Of a stretch of DNA of 64,000 bases, positions 41,921 to 50,973 are shown in pieces. Every line of letters starts with the position of its first letter. Within the stretch, counting starts at the first letter, position 1. Both the position numbers and the translations under genes were made by a program. The stretch is from [Leptolyngbya] sp. JSC-1 (GTDB lineage Bacteria; Cyanobacteriota; Cyanobacteriia; Elainellales; Elainellaceae), in assembly GCA_000733415.1 (NCBI GenBank), contig KL662191.1:2927015-2991014 (forward strand), read 5' to 3'. Under the pieces are notes generated by a model that was given only the letters and a program-made list of their open reading frames with translations, had not been told where the DNA came from and did not search any database.

Positions 41921-43498
41921 ATGAACACTGCTGATTTTCCCTGGTTAACAACCGCAATTCTATTTCCAGTGATTGCCTCCTTGGCGATTCCCTTTATTCC
42001 GGACAAGGATGGCAAAACGGTGCGCTGGTATGCGCTCGTGGTGGGATTGATTGATTTCCTCGTCCTTGTTTATGCCTTCTACACGCAGTACGATCTGTCG
42101 AATCCGGGTCTCCAGTTGGTGGAGAGCTATACCTGGGTACCGGCGATCGATTTGAAGTGGTCGGTGGGCGCGGATGGGTTATCGATGCCGCTGATTTTGT
42201 TAACCGCTTTCATCACCACCCTGGCGATTTTGGCCTCTTGGCCGGTGACGCTGAAGCCCAAGCTGTTTTACTTTTTGATGCTGGCGATGTATGGCGGCCA
42301 GTTGGGTGTGTTTGCCGTGCAGGACATGCTTTTGTTCTTCCTGATGTGGGAACTGGAGCTGATTCCGGTCTACCTGCTGCTCTCGATCTGGGGCGGCAAA
42401 AAGCGCCTCTACGCCGCGACCAAGTTCATTCTCTATACGGCGGGCGGTTCGTTATTTATCCTGGTGGCAGCCTTAGCAATGGCCTTTTATGGCGACACCA
42501 CCACGTTTGATATGCGCGCCCTGATGGCAAAGGACTATCCGCTCAACTTCCAGCTTTGGGTTTATGCTGGGTTCCTGATTGCCTATGCCGTGAAGTTGCC
42601 AATTTTTCCCCTGCATACCTGGCTGCCTGATGCCCACGGTGAGGCTACGGCTCCGGTCCACATGCTGCTGGCGGGAATTCTGCTGAAGATGGGCGGCTAT
42701 GCCCTGATCCGCATGAATGTGGAAATGCTGCCCCAGGCTCACGTTTACTTTGCGCCAATTCTGGTGATTTTGGGCGTGGTGAATATCATCTATGCTGCCC
42801 TCACCTCCTTTGCCCAACGCAACCTGAAGCGTAAGATCGCCTATTCTTCGATTTCCCACATGGGCTTTGTGCTGATTGGGATCTCGTCCTTTACTGACCT
42901 GGGTCTCAGCGGGGCGATGCTGCAAATGGTGTCGCATGGGTTGATTGGAGCCAGCCTGTTCTTCCTGGTGGGAGCCACCTACGACCGCACCCATACCCTG
43001 ATTTTGGATGAGATGGGCGGCGTCGGTAAGAAGATGCCGAAGATCTTTGCCATGTTCACGGCCTGTTCGCTCGCATCTCTGGCATTGCCGGGCATGAGCG
43101 GCTTCGTGGCCGAACTGATGGTGTTTGTCGGCTTTGCCACCAGCGATGCCTACAGTCTGCCGTTTAAGGTGATTGTTGTCATCCTGGCTGCGGTGGGTGT
43201 GATTCTGACGCCGATCTACCTGCTCTCGATGCTGCGAGAGATCTTCTACGGTCCCGAAAACAAGGAATTGGTTGAGCATGAGGTTTTGGTCGATTCTGAG
43301 CCGCGCGAGGTGTTTATCATCGCCTGTCTGCTGATTCCGATTATCGGCATTGGCTTCTACCCCAAGCTGCTAACTCAAATCTACGACGCGAAAACGCTGG
43401 CTATTACCGCCGAGTTGCAGGAAGCTCGTGCGTCTCTGGGCGACCAGCCAGTCAGACCACTCGCCCTACAGGCGACTGAGGCCCCTGCGCTCAATTAA
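41921..43498 (+). CDS. ndhD: NAD(P)H-quinone oxidoreductase subunit 4 (NdhD)
   Basis: 525 residues from the ATG at 41921 (MNTADFPWLTTAILF). The frame is open upstream, but its first residues are coded by the AACTCAAAAC repeat and are not typical. Antiporter-like subunit with about 14 helices: LLFFLMWELELIPVYLLLSIWGG with the key Glu, LPIFPLHTWLPDAHGEATAPVHMLLAG, and KRKIAYSSISHMGFVLIG. The pair with NdhF forms the distal proton-pumping arm of NDH-1; NdhD1-type length and context suggest NDH-1L (cyclic electron flow and respiration). A bidirectional terminator follows at 43531-43568. Confidence 0.93.
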   Translation: MNTADFPWLTTAILFPVIASLAIPFIPDKDGKTVRWYALVVGLIDFLVLVYAFYTQYDLSNPGLQLVESYTWVPAIDLKWSVGADGLSMPLILLTAFITTLAILASWPVTLKPKLFYFLMLAMYGGQLGVFAVQDMLLFFLMWELELIPVYLLLSIWGGKKRLYAATKFILYTAGGSLFILVAALAMAFYGDTTTFDMRALMAKDYPLNFQLWVYAGFLIAYAVKLPIFPLHTWLPDAHGEATAPVHMLLAGILLKMGGYALIRMNVEMLPQAHVYFAPILVILGVVNIIYAALTSFAQRNLKRKIAYSSISHMGFVLIGISSFTDLGLSGAMLQMVSHGLIGASLFFLVGATYDRTHTLILDEMGGVGKKMPKIFAMFTACSLASLALPGMSGFVAELMVFVGFATSDAYSLPFKVIVVILAAVGVILTPIYLLSMLREIFYGPENKELVEHEVLVDSEPREVFIIACLLIPIIGIGFYPKLLTQIYDAKTLAITAELQEARASLGDQPVRPLALQATEAPALN

Positions 43499-43530
43499 TC
43501 AAAATCAACTAGCCGTTACGGCAATAATCG

Positions 43531-43568
43531 AACTCCAGCTTTACGGCACTAACCGGGGCTGGAGTTTT
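43531..43568 (+). terminator. Rho-independent-type terminator after ndhD
   Basis: AACTCCAGC (43531-43539) pairs perfectly with GCTGGAGTT (43558-43566), followed by TT and GTGTT. The flanking A and T runs let it work in both directions, ending ndhD and the convergent SDR gene that stops at 43594. Confidence 0.75.
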
Positions 43569-43593
43569 GTGTTGGGCTGTCTGATCAGGCTGA

Positions 43594-44367
43594 TTAGATT
43601 GCCGTGTAGCCTCCGTCTACATACAGCACGGTTCCAGTCACATAGGAAGAAGCATCAGATGCCAAAAACACGACTGGACCCACTAATTCCTGCGGTTGGC
43701 CGCGTCGCTTCAGCACTGTGAAGGTCGCAATTTGCTGCTGCTTTTCCGGATGATCATGTTCAGCTTTGGCTCCTTGCATAATGTTTTCAAAATAGCCCGG
43801 TGCAATGGCGTTAACGCGAATCTTCTGCGCCGCCCATTCTAATGCCATCACCCGCGTCAGTTGATTGATACCACCCTTAGCCGCACTATAGGCTACTAAA
43901 TTTGTAATTCCTACCACCGAGGCAATGGAAGAAATGTAGATGATCGAGCCACCCTGGCCTTGATGCATCATCTGTTTAGCGGCAGCTTGAGCACAGAGAA
44001 ACTGCCCTTTCAGGTCCACATCCAGAATTTTGTCCCACTCGGCTTCGGCTAACTCGATAGCTGGCTTAATGATGTCGATCCCAGCGTTATTGACCAAGAT
44101 ATTCACACTGCCAAACTGGCTGACCGCAAACTGAATCAGCGCCTCACAGCTCTGTTTAGAGGTAATGTCTACGAATGTTGCGGCGGCTGTTCCGCCAGTA
44201 GATTGAATGCTGCGAGCAACCTGCTGCGCTACTTCTAGATCGCGATCACAAACCACGACCCGCGCCTGATGGGCTGCTAATCCTTGTGCCATTACGGCCC
44301 CCAGCCCACGCCCAGAGCCAGTGACAATCGCCACCTTACCTGACAAATCAAATAGATTGTTTTCCAT
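43594..44367 (-). CDS. SDR family oxidoreductase, coupled to a GntR regulator
   Basis: 257 residues from the ATG at 44367; the frame also opens at 44388. The ATG lies one base after the stop of the GntR gene, which points to translational coupling. Rossmann motif TGSGRGLG, NNAGIDI, catalytic Ser in IIYISSIAS and YSAAKGG, and the ending YVTGTVLYVDGGYTA are all canonical. Resembles gluconate 5-dehydrogenase or 3-oxoacyl reductase-like members; substrate undetermined. Its regulator is probably the FCD protein just upstream, whose ligand may be the substrate of this enzyme. Confidence 0.87.
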   Translation of the reverse strand: MENNLFDLSGKVAIVTGSGRGLGAVMAQGLAAHQARVVVCDRDLEVAQQVARSIQSTGGTAAATFVDITSKQSCEALIQFAVSQFGSVNILVNNAGIDIIKPAIELAEAEWDKILDVDLKGQFLCAQAAAKQMMHQGQGGSIIYISSIASVVGITNLVAYSAAKGGINQLTRVMALEWAAQKIRVNAIAPGYFENIMQGAKAEHDHPEKQQQIATFTVLKRRGQPQELVGPVVFLASDASSYVTGTVLYVDGGYTAI

Positions 44368-44368
44368 C

Positions 44369-45151
44369 TCACTCAGTTTTTGAAACAACTTGTTCCGAAT
44401 GAGAACAGGGCAAAGACGTTAAACCGACCTGTAGACCATTTACAAGAGATGGCTTCAACAATGGCTCAGAAGGGACTTTGGCTGAGCCGCCCTGCAAATA
44501 CTCGACCAACTGCTCAGCGGCCTGCCCGATATGCTGCTGCAATAGCTGAATTGCGGTTGAAATATCTCGTTGACGACAGGCCGCTAAGAGCTGGTGGTGT
44601 TCGGCTTGGCTGCGGTCGCGGTAGTGCAATTCCTGCATTTGTAGCCGAATATAGCGATCGATATTGATATGCAAAGTTTTGATCATGCTGAGCAGACGCG
44701 GACGGTTTGCTGGCTGATATAAGACGCTATGAAATTGCCAGTTCAGCTCAGCCCAGCGCATTGCCTCAGCGGTTTGCTCGGTCTCTTGCAACAGTTGGGC
44801 TGCTCGGTCGAGGTCGGCATCGCTGAGGTGGGGAATGGCTAGCTGGAGGGCCATCGTTTCTAGCGCCATGCGGATCTCGCAGATTTCTTGGGCTTCGGAG
44901 GGAGACAGACTCGAAACCATCGCACCCCGATTGGGATGAAAGGTGACTAACCCTTCTGCCTCTAGCTGCCGCAGGGCTTCTCGCACCGGAATCCGGCTGA
45001 CGCCAAACCGGGTGGCAATTTCGTCTTGCCGCAGGGACTGGCCTTCTTGAAATAACCCATGCTGGATCGCCTGCCGCAGGGCTTCTGCAATCAAATCTGG
45101 GGTACTGCGTTGATGTTGCAGCACATTGGCTGCCAGGTCGTTCAAGTTCAT
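44369..45151 (-). CDS. GntR family regulator (FadR/FCD subfamily)
   Basis: 260 residues. N-terminal winged helix (about 1-75: AEALRQAIQHGLFQEGQSL, DEIATRFGVSRIPVREALRQLEAEGLV) followed by an all-helical FCD ligand domain (EICEIRMALETMALQLAI, the metal-ligand-like His in NWQFHSVLYQ, and EHHQLLAACRQRD ... HIGQA). The DNA-binding wing NRGAMVSSLSP is typical. Upstream twin GTATAC palindromes (45176-45204) are a fitting operator. It is co-transcribed with the SDR and divergent from leuA, so it may also affect leuA (inference). Confidence 0.9.
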   Translation of the reverse strand: MNLNDLAANVLQHQRSTPDLIAEALRQAIQHGLFQEGQSLRQDEIATRFGVSRIPVREALRQLEAEGLVTFHPNRGAMVSSLSPSEAQEICEIRMALETMALQLAIPHLSDADLDRAAQLLQETEQTAEAMRWAELNWQFHSVLYQPANRPRLLSMIKTLHINIDRYIRLQMQELHYRDRSQAEHHQLLAACRQRDISTAIQLLQQHIGQAAEQLVEYLQGGSAKVPSEPLLKPSLVNGLQVGLTSLPCSHSEQVVSKTE

Positions 45152-45175
45152 ATCCGATCAAATTCATACTTTATA

Positions 45176-45204
45176 TTGTATACAAAAAGAGGAATCGTAT
45201 ACAA
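45176..45204. promoter_or_regulatory. Twin GntR-like operators between the regulator and leuA
   Basis: TTGTATACAA (45176-45185), a perfect 10-bp palindrome, and TCGTATACAA (45195-45204), centred 19 bp apart on GTATAC. They match the TNGT-NN-ACNA-like form of FadR/FCD operators. Position: 25 bp from the regulator start and about 45 bp from leuA, inside the shared promoter region. Confidence 0.65.
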
Positions 45205-45249
45205 TATCCGATAATCACGCTTTCTCTCGTTCCTTTCTAGGAGTCTGTT

Positions 45250-46863
45250 ATGAGCATTCCACAGCCCGATCGGGTCATCATCTTCGATACCACCCTCCGC
45301 GATGGCGAGCAGTCCCCCGGAGCTACCCTCAACGCCGAAGAAAAGCTGGCGATTGCTCATCAACTGGCTCTCTTGGGCGTAGATGTGATTGAAGCAGGCT
45401 TTGCCGCCTCTAGCCCTGGTGATTTTGCTGCCGTGCGGACGATTGCCGAGCAGGTAGGCACACCCGATGGCCCGATTATCTGCAGTTTGGCGCGAGCCGT
45501 GCGTCAGGATATCCAAACCGCTGCCGAAGCACTGCAACCCGCTACCCATTCCCGCATTCATGTGTTTATCTCGGCCTCGGATATTCATTTGCAGTATCAG
45601 TTGCGCAAATCCCGCGCCGAGGTGCTGGCCATTGTGGAGGAAATGGTGGCCTATGCCAAATCCTTTGTGGAAGATGTGGAGTTTTCGCCAATGGATGCCA
45701 CCCGTGCCGAACCCGCTTACCTCTACCAAATGCTAGAAACGGCGATTCGGGCGGGCGCAACCACAATCAACATCCCCGATACCGTCGGCTATCGCACGCC
45801 CAAGGAAATGGAGCGATTGATTCAAGGGGTTCGCACCCGGGTGGCTGGGATCAATCAGGTGGTGCTGTCGGTTCATACCCAGAACGATTTGGGGTTGGCA
45901 ACGGCTAATGCGTTAGCGGCTATCGAGCATGGGGTACGGCAGATTGAATGTACGATCAACGGTATTGGCGAACGGGCGGGCAATACGGCGCTGGAAGAAA
46001 TCGTTATGGCGCTGGAAGTGCGCAAGTCCTACTTCAATCCGTTTTTGGGACGACTCAGCGAATCGGATGCACCCCTCACCCGCATCAAAACCACCGAAAT
46101 CTACAAAACATCGCGCTTGGTATCGCACCTAACCGGCATGTTAGTCCAACCGAATAAGGCAATTGTGGGTGCCAATGCCTTTGCCCATGAGTCCGGAATT
46201 CACCAAGATGGCGTGCTCAAGCACCGCGAAACCTACGAAATTATGGAAGCGGCCTCGATTGGTCTAGCCGAAAATCAGATCGTTTTGGGGAAACACTCTG
46301 GCCGCAATGCCTTCCGGACGCGGCTCCAGGAATTGGGCTTTGAACTGAACGAAGCGGACCTCAATAAAGCCTTTCACCGGTTTAAGGAAATTGCCGACAA
46401 AAAGAAAGACGTTTCCGATTGGGATTTGGAAGCGATTGTGCGCGACGAACTGCAAGTCCAGATCGAGTCAGGCTTTCAGCTTGAGCATGTGCAAGTGACC
46501 TGCGGTGACTGTACCTGCCCCACGGCCACCGTGACGATTCTCAAACCCGACGGTACGATTCTCACCGATGCCGCTGTGGGAACCGGGCCGGTCGATGCGG
46601 TCTATCGTGCTATTCACCGTCTGGTGCAAATTCCGAATCAGCTCGTGGAGTTTTCGGTGCAGGCAGTTACCGAAGGCATTGACGCCCTGGGTACGGTGAC
46701 GGTACGCCTGCGGCAAGACAGCCGGCTTTTCTCCGGTCAAGCGTCCGACACGGATATTGTGGTTGCAGCCGCTCATGCCTACATGACTGCCCTGAATCGA
46801 GTGCATCGCCATATCCAGAACCAGCCTGAGCAGCAGCCAGCTCCCACCGGCATCCTGTTCTAG
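45250..46863 (+). CDS. leuA: 2-isopropylmalate synthase
   Basis: 537 residues, the size of cyanobacterial LeuA. Catalytic TIM barrel: DTTLRDGEQSPGATL (about 11-25), the metal-binding SVHTQNDLGLATANAL block, and GIGERAGNTALEE. C-terminal regulatory domain (about 390-520: CTCPTATVTILKPDG ... GIDALGTVTV) for leucine feedback. Reaction: acetyl-CoA + 3-methyl-2-oxobutanoate to 2-isopropylmalate, first step of leucine synthesis. AGGAG about 10 bases before the ATG. Divergent from the GntR gene across twin operators. The HxxN form HTQND (instead of HxHND) also occurs in plant-like IPMS. Confidence 0.9.
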   Translation: MSIPQPDRVIIFDTTLRDGEQSPGATLNAEEKLAIAHQLALLGVDVIEAGFAASSPGDFAAVRTIAEQVGTPDGPIICSLARAVRQDIQTAAEALQPATHSRIHVFISASDIHLQYQLRKSRAEVLAIVEEMVAYAKSFVEDVEFSPMDATRAEPAYLYQMLETAIRAGATTINIPDTVGYRTPKEMERLIQGVRTRVAGINQVVLSVHTQNDLGLATANALAAIEHGVRQIECTINGIGERAGNTALEEIVMALEVRKSYFNPFLGRLSESDAPLTRIKTTEIYKTSRLVSHLTGMLVQPNKAIVGANAFAHESGIHQDGVLKHRETYEIMEAASIGLAENQIVLGKHSGRNAFRTRLQELGFELNEADLNKAFHRFKEIADKKKDVSDWDLEAIVRDELQVQIESGFQLEHVQVTCGDCTCPTATVTILKPDGTILTDAAVGTGPVDAVYRAIHRLVQIPNQLVEFSVQAVTEGIDALGTVTVRLRQDSRLFSGQASDTDIVVAAAHAYMTALNRVHRHIQNQPEQQPAPTGILF

Positions 46864-46880
46864 AACAAATTCAGAAAATT

Positions 46881-46915
46881 AGGGGAGCAGAAACCAGATC
46901 AGTAACTGCTCCCCT
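46881..46915 (-). terminator. Hairpin terminator between leuA and ctp
   Basis: AGGGGAGCAG (46881-46890) pairs perfectly with CTGCTCCCCT (46906-46915). On the minus strand the stem is followed by AATTTTCTG, a T-rich tail, so it should terminate the protease gene; on the plus strand it may also stop leuA, though without a T-run. Confidence 0.65.
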
Positions 46916-46991
46916 CATCAACCGAATGTTGGTCATCTGGGCAAGGTGGCTCTTAGAGTCAACCACGCTTACACAGACCGCGTTGATCTAC

Positions 46992-48329
46992 TCACTGGGT
47001 TGACTGCTGTTGTCCCTGACCGACGCTGAGTTGTAGCAACGAGGGAGATGGAGTTGGGTTGCGCCGATTCAAGGCGATGGTTGGCTTGAGGGCATTCACA
47101 GCCTGTAGGTATTGGGGATCATTGCCGGTCCCGATCAGCGCCTGATTGGTAAGCAACGTCCGCCGCTCGCCTTCTGATAGGTTAATCTCGACATTGGGCG
47201 TAATGCCGCGATGGCTAATGTCCAGACCACCTGGCGTGTAGTAATGGGCAATGGTTACGGCTAAACCCGACCCATCCGAGAGGGCATGCACCGACTGCAC
47301 CAACGCTTTACCAAAGGTTTGGCTACCTACCACCACGGCTCGGTCGTTGTCCATCAAAGCGCCCGTTAAAATTTCACTCGAACTAGCCGATCCGCCGTCA
47401 ACCAAGACCGCTAGCGGTAGCTTTGTCATAGCAGTTTGATTGGCTTTGATCTCTTCGCTAGCGCCCCTCCGATCGACCGTGCGCACAATTGAACCAGAAT
47501 CTAGCCAGAGTCGGGCAATTTCAACGCTAGCTTGCAGTAGCCCGCCCGGATTGCCTCGCAAATCAAGCACAAAGCCTTCGACGTTTTGTTTGAGCAAGTT
47601 CTCCATCGCCTCGCGCATCTGTTCTGGCGCATGGCCACTAAATTCGGTCAGCCGAATGTAGCCAATCCGGGCACCGTTCTCTTGACGGAGAGCATGACTG
47701 ACGTTAGACAACTCAATTCTGGCGCGAGTTAGGGGTAGCTCAAACGGTCTCTGTCCCTCTCGTTCAATCTTGAGAGTAATTTGCGTTCCAATTTCACCTT
47801 GAATCAAACGGGAGGCCGCTTCTACCGTCATCCCGCGAGTTGACTTACCATCGATTGCCACAATCCGGTCGCCTGCTCGAATCCCAGCCTCACTGGCAGG
47901 TGAGTTGGCAATCGGTTCAACCACCGTCAGCATTTTTGAATTTGCATCCACCCGTAGCCGCACTCCTACGCCGGACAGTTCCCCAGAGGTTTGGTTAGTC
48001 AAGGCGCGATACTGCTCGGGATCAAGAAAGCGGGTGTAGGGATCTCCTAGGCGTTCCAGCTCCTGCCGCAATGCATTGTACGCTTCTTGAGTACTGGAGT
48101 AATTGCGGCTCAAGAGCTGCTGCCGAACAGCCATCCAGTCCACTTGATTGAATGCGGTATCAACATACTCCCGGTTTACAATCTGCCACGCTTCATCTAA
48201 GACAGCCTTGGGACTGTCTTGAAACAAGGCCTGAGCGGGATGGGAAACACTAAGAATCGAGGTTACAGCAAAGGCTCCAGTAAACAGAGCACCAGGCAGG
48301 GTACGGGGAAAATCACGAAGTTGCTTCAT
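46992..48329 (-). CDS. S41-family carboxyl-terminal processing protease (Ctp)
   Basis: 445 residues from the ATG at 48329, which gives a proper signal peptide (LPGALFTGAFAVTSILSVSHPAQA); the frame extends to 48383. Helical N-region (VLDEAWQIVNREYVDT), PDZ domain (about 105-190, GVGVRLRVD ... AGDRIVAIDGKSTRGM) and protease core. Catalytic Ser is in GGSASSSEIL and Lys in FGKALVQ; both present. Ctp enzymes process exported proteins such as the D1 subunit of photosystem II; which cyanobacterial Ctp this is cannot be fixed. Probably lumenal or periplasmic. It converges with leuA. Confidence 0.88.
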   Translation of the reverse strand: MKQLRDFPRTLPGALFTGAFAVTSILSVSHPAQALFQDSPKAVLDEAWQIVNREYVDTAFNQVDWMAVRQQLLSRNYSSTQEAYNALRQELERLGDPYTRFLDPEQYRALTNQTSGELSGVGVRLRVDANSKMLTVVEPIANSPASEAGIRAGDRIVAIDGKSTRGMTVEAASRLIQGEIGTQITLKIEREGQRPFELPLTRARIELSNVSHALRQENGARIGYIRLTEFSGHAPEQMREAMENLLKQNVEGFVLDLRGNPGGLLQASVEIARLWLDSGSIVRTVDRRGASEEIKANQTAMTKLPLAVLVDGGSASSSEILTGALMDNDRAVVVGSQTFGKALVQSVHALSDGSGLAVTIAHYYTPGGLDISHRGITPNVEINLSEGERRTLLTNQALIGTGNDPQYLQAVNALKPTIALNRRNPTPSPSLLQLSVGQGQQQSTQ

Positions 48330-48383
48330 GTGGGCTAACGGTAGGCAATAAGGAACGGAAAGGGCAGAAGGGTTAGTTGTCAA

Positions 48384-49253
48384 ATGTGTGGCTCTAGTTC
48401 AAGTGAAACATGTGGCTCAGTAGCCAATTGAGTTGGAATAATCGCTGAGACACTACGTCAACTAGAGCCAAATTTTAGCGGAGTTCCTGTTGAAACCTAG
48501 GTGACACCTAGCCTAAGCAAAATGTGCTTTAAATCAACAGCAGCGACTAATGGCTATGGAACAAGCCGATTGAGAGGGGCAAGATTTAGATCGAGCGTGA
48601 TCGAACTGGGGCTGAATGTGCCATGAGTTACGCCATGAGTTACGCCATGAGTCTTTCACTGATTCGGTACTCCGTAGTTCTAATTCAGGGTGACGGGGAT
48701 CGGTAGGGAATTTAAATAAAATAAACGTATGGATTGTGGCCGTTGCCAAAAACTTGGCCCTACTAGCCCAGCACCTTTGAAAGGAACTGAACCTAGCAGA
48801 GAGCCAACCTTAGGCCAATTGCTTGGTTCACCACTTTAGGTTGACCAGTTTGAGCTGACTAGCTTTTAGTTCACCAGTTTTGGTTAACTGTTTCCGGCCT
48901 AACAGATTTAAGTAGACAGAACCCATTTTCTAGCTTGCCGCTCTGGAGCTGTGGACCATTAATCTAAACAATTAACTGCCGCCCTCAGAGTGCAATTTAG
49001 AACAAGCTGATGCGTATATGCTCAAATCTACACAATCGATCAAATTACAGAAGAAAGCCAATGCAATAAGAATATCAAGAGATGCTATTCAGTAAAAGTA
49101 GTGTCCGCTAGTGTAGCAAAAGATCGCAGCGTGTCATCACTTCGCAGCCAAACTTTAAAGTCTGTTTAGATCTATTTAGATTTAGTAAAAACTTGTTGTA
49201 GATCGCAGCGGCTGTTCTTAAAGGAACTACGAGCAGTCAACTTTTTCAGACGG
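48384..49253. other. Gene-free region between ctp and hetR
   Basis: About 870 bp. A 71-codon minus-strand frame at 48534-48749 reads through repeats and is rejected. Contents: tandem GCCATGAGTTAC (48620-48652), and degenerate TTGACCAGTTTGAGCTGACTAG-like short repeats at about 48830-48895. The rest is AT-rich, with no clear terminator seen for hetR. ctp is transcribed leftward from 48329 and hetR from 50153, so the region is upstream of ctp and downstream of hetR. Confidence 0.45.
48620..48652. repeat. Tandem 12-mer
   Basis: GCCATGAGTTAC twice (48620-48643) and GCCATGAGT once more (48644-48652). Confidence 0.8.
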
Positions 49254-50153
49254 CTAACTTTCTTTAGGCCCCACTACCATCTGAAGCGCAACTGTTTTGC
49301 CGCCCTTTTGATGGTGTCGATCGGCCCAAGCTCGGATGATCTCATCTAGTTCTTCCAAAGCGTCTTCCATCTGATCAGCCGGAATGTCAAGTTCCTCCAG
49401 GATGCGAATGGTTCCTGGTCGCCGTTCCGACCAATCCTTCATCATGCGGAAGAAACGAGCTGTGTCCTCAATCATCGTGTAAGCCCGCTCTTCCTCATCT
49501 GCTGGAGCATAGGAGGCTCGCATCAATGCATATAACGGGATACTCCAGGGAGAATCGATGCGGGTAATCGTCCCTGAGTAGATTAAACGGCGTTTAATGT
49601 GTTCGGCTAAAGCCTCACTGAGCGGTGCGCGACGGTCGGACGGTAGGGTGGTCTGGGATTGCTCATGCAAATACTCGATCAAATCCATCAGCTGAAAAGC
49701 ATTGATCAGTTGAGCGTTAGGCAGATTGGGAGGCAGTTTTTCTTCGATTTGCCGCTTTTCTTCCAACGTTAAGCTAGTTCCCGGCACTCGTGAGCGGCCC
49801 GGTTGCCAAGGATACTGCTCCAACCAGATATAGGGAAACTCGATCAAATAGCTTGGCTCCTGCGAGCCAAGCATTTTCAGCAACTTACCCTCGGTTAGCG
49901 CCTGCCGCACCTCCTCTACAATCACCTTGACCCGCTTTGGTTCGATATGGTGCAAATGACCCGTCATGCGCAGGTTTTGATCCTGCTCTAGATAAGTCAT
50001 GTAAATCGCACATTTGGCAGCTGTAGCCGCTGCATCTAAAAAAGCACCATGCCGATGCCCGCCCATTCGCATCGCGCTAAAGGCAAGATAAATCATGATC
50101 TGATCGATCGCACTGGGGCTTAGGCGTTTAATCAGATCGACATCATTCGTCAT
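49254..50153 (-). CDS. hetR: Heterocyst differentiation regulator HetR
   Basis: 299 residues from the ATG at 50153 (MTNDVDLIKRL), the exact length of Anabaena HetR; a TTG at 50165 is ignored. The block GHRHGAFLDAAATAAKCAIYMTYLEQ has Cys48 of the dimer, and Gly36, Ser179, Arg223 and the E253/E254/D256 cluster (LEELD) match, from memory, residues needed in Anabaena. Residue 152, a serine in Anabaena and once proposed as a protease active site, is alanine here. HetR is a DNA-binding master regulator of heterocyst formation, also kept by non-heterocystous filaments. No patS, hetP or hetZ is adjacent. The 1 kb upstream has no gene. Confidence 0.95.
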   Translation of the reverse strand: MTNDVDLIKRLSPSAIDQIMIYLAFSAMRMGGHRHGAFLDAAATAAKCAIYMTYLEQDQNLRMTGHLHHIEPKRVKVIVEEVRQALTEGKLLKMLGSQEPSYLIEFPYIWLEQYPWQPGRSRVPGTSLTLEEKRQIEEKLPPNLPNAQLINAFQLMDLIEYLHEQSQTTLPSDRRAPLSEALAEHIKRRLIYSGTITRIDSPWSIPLYALMRASYAPADEEERAYTMIEDTARFFRMMKDWSERRPGTIRILEELDIPADQMEDALEELDEIIRAWADRHHQKGGKTVALQMVVGPKES

Positions 50154-50347
50154 TGCGGCACTCAAGAAAAGGTTATGGGGGAACTTTACCGAGGACTATT
50201 GTAGAGAAGAGGAATTCACTGTCAAACAATGAATTCAGATATCCTCACTATATATTTGCAGCCACATAAAGGAATCGTGTAGATAACTGAATTAACAGGC
50301 CATTCACAGCATGTCGATGGGTTGATCGCGGCTCACGCAGCATTGTT

Positions 50348-50383
50348 TCGCTTCCTAGTCTCGCTTCCTAGTCTCGCTTCCTA
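50348..50383. repeat. Tandem 13-mer upstream of hetR
   Basis: TCGCTTCCTAGTC at 50348-50360 and 50361-50373, then TCGCTTCCTA at 50374-50383. About 195 bp upstream of the hetR start. Confidence 0.8.
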
Positions 50384-50598
50384 TTTTACTTCAGAGACCA
50401 AAAATCTAAGGGCAAAATCAAGCTCTAAACGAAAATAACTAGCGAAACCTGAAAGACGGGTGAAAGGAATGTGGGCAATTGAATCTTAGCAGTTTAATTT
50501 GGAGCAAAGCAGCGGATCATAGAAAACAGCGCAGACCGGTGGGACGTTTGATTTGGCTTAGCCTGACCAATTCAGCTCCTGATTCAGATTTTTGGGGT

Positions 50599-50620
50599 GG
50601 GGTACACTGAACTGTACCCC
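50599..50620. promoter_or_regulatory. Perfect 8-bp palindromic hairpin upstream of hetR
   Basis: GGGGTACA (50599-50606), spacer CTGAAC, TGTACCCC (50613-50620). It contains GTAC-N8-GTAC, a spacing also seen at 29842-29857. No T-run on the plus strand. Could be an operator or the base of a small RNA hairpin. Confidence 0.35.
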
Positions 50621-50973
50621 GTCTTGCTGCTAGGTTGAAATAGGTTAAAAACTCAACTGTCACCTTGCCGCTATAGAAGAACTCGCTTAAGAGAACGGGT
50701 TTGAAGCAATGGAGCGCAGGAAAGAGAGAAACTGCACTCTGCGTACTTCTGAATTCTGCTGATCAGAAAAACAGCCGGGTCACTGAACAGATATGCTTTG
50801 AAAAGCTGTAGACTGGTGAGACATTCGGCTTTGGAGGTGGCAGACAGGGAATTGGAACCATTGGAAAGCTAGTATTTGACTGTATCAACGCCCACTACCC
50901 CGGTTTAAGGCAGGACGTGTAGGCACGGCAAAAGCATCAATCGAAAGAGCGACGATTCGTGTAAGCATGATTG

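Noticed and set aside
45250..46863. LeuA missing a metal-binding His (HTQND instead of HxHND)
   Set aside because: The same HxQN form is known in plant-like isopropylmalate synthases, so it is likely a clade feature rather than a defect.
48534..48749. 71-codon minus-strand frame
   Set aside because: It includes the tandem GCCATGAGTTAC repeat in translation and has no support.
50348..50383. CRISPR-like array upstream of hetR
   Set aside because: The units are adjacent 13-mers with no spacers, so this is a simple tandem repeat. No CRISPR-like array was seen anywhere in the window.
50599..50620. NtcA binding site upstream of hetR
   Set aside because: The palindrome has GTA-N10-TAC spacing instead of GTA-N8-TAC, and no proper -10 box lies at the usual distance.
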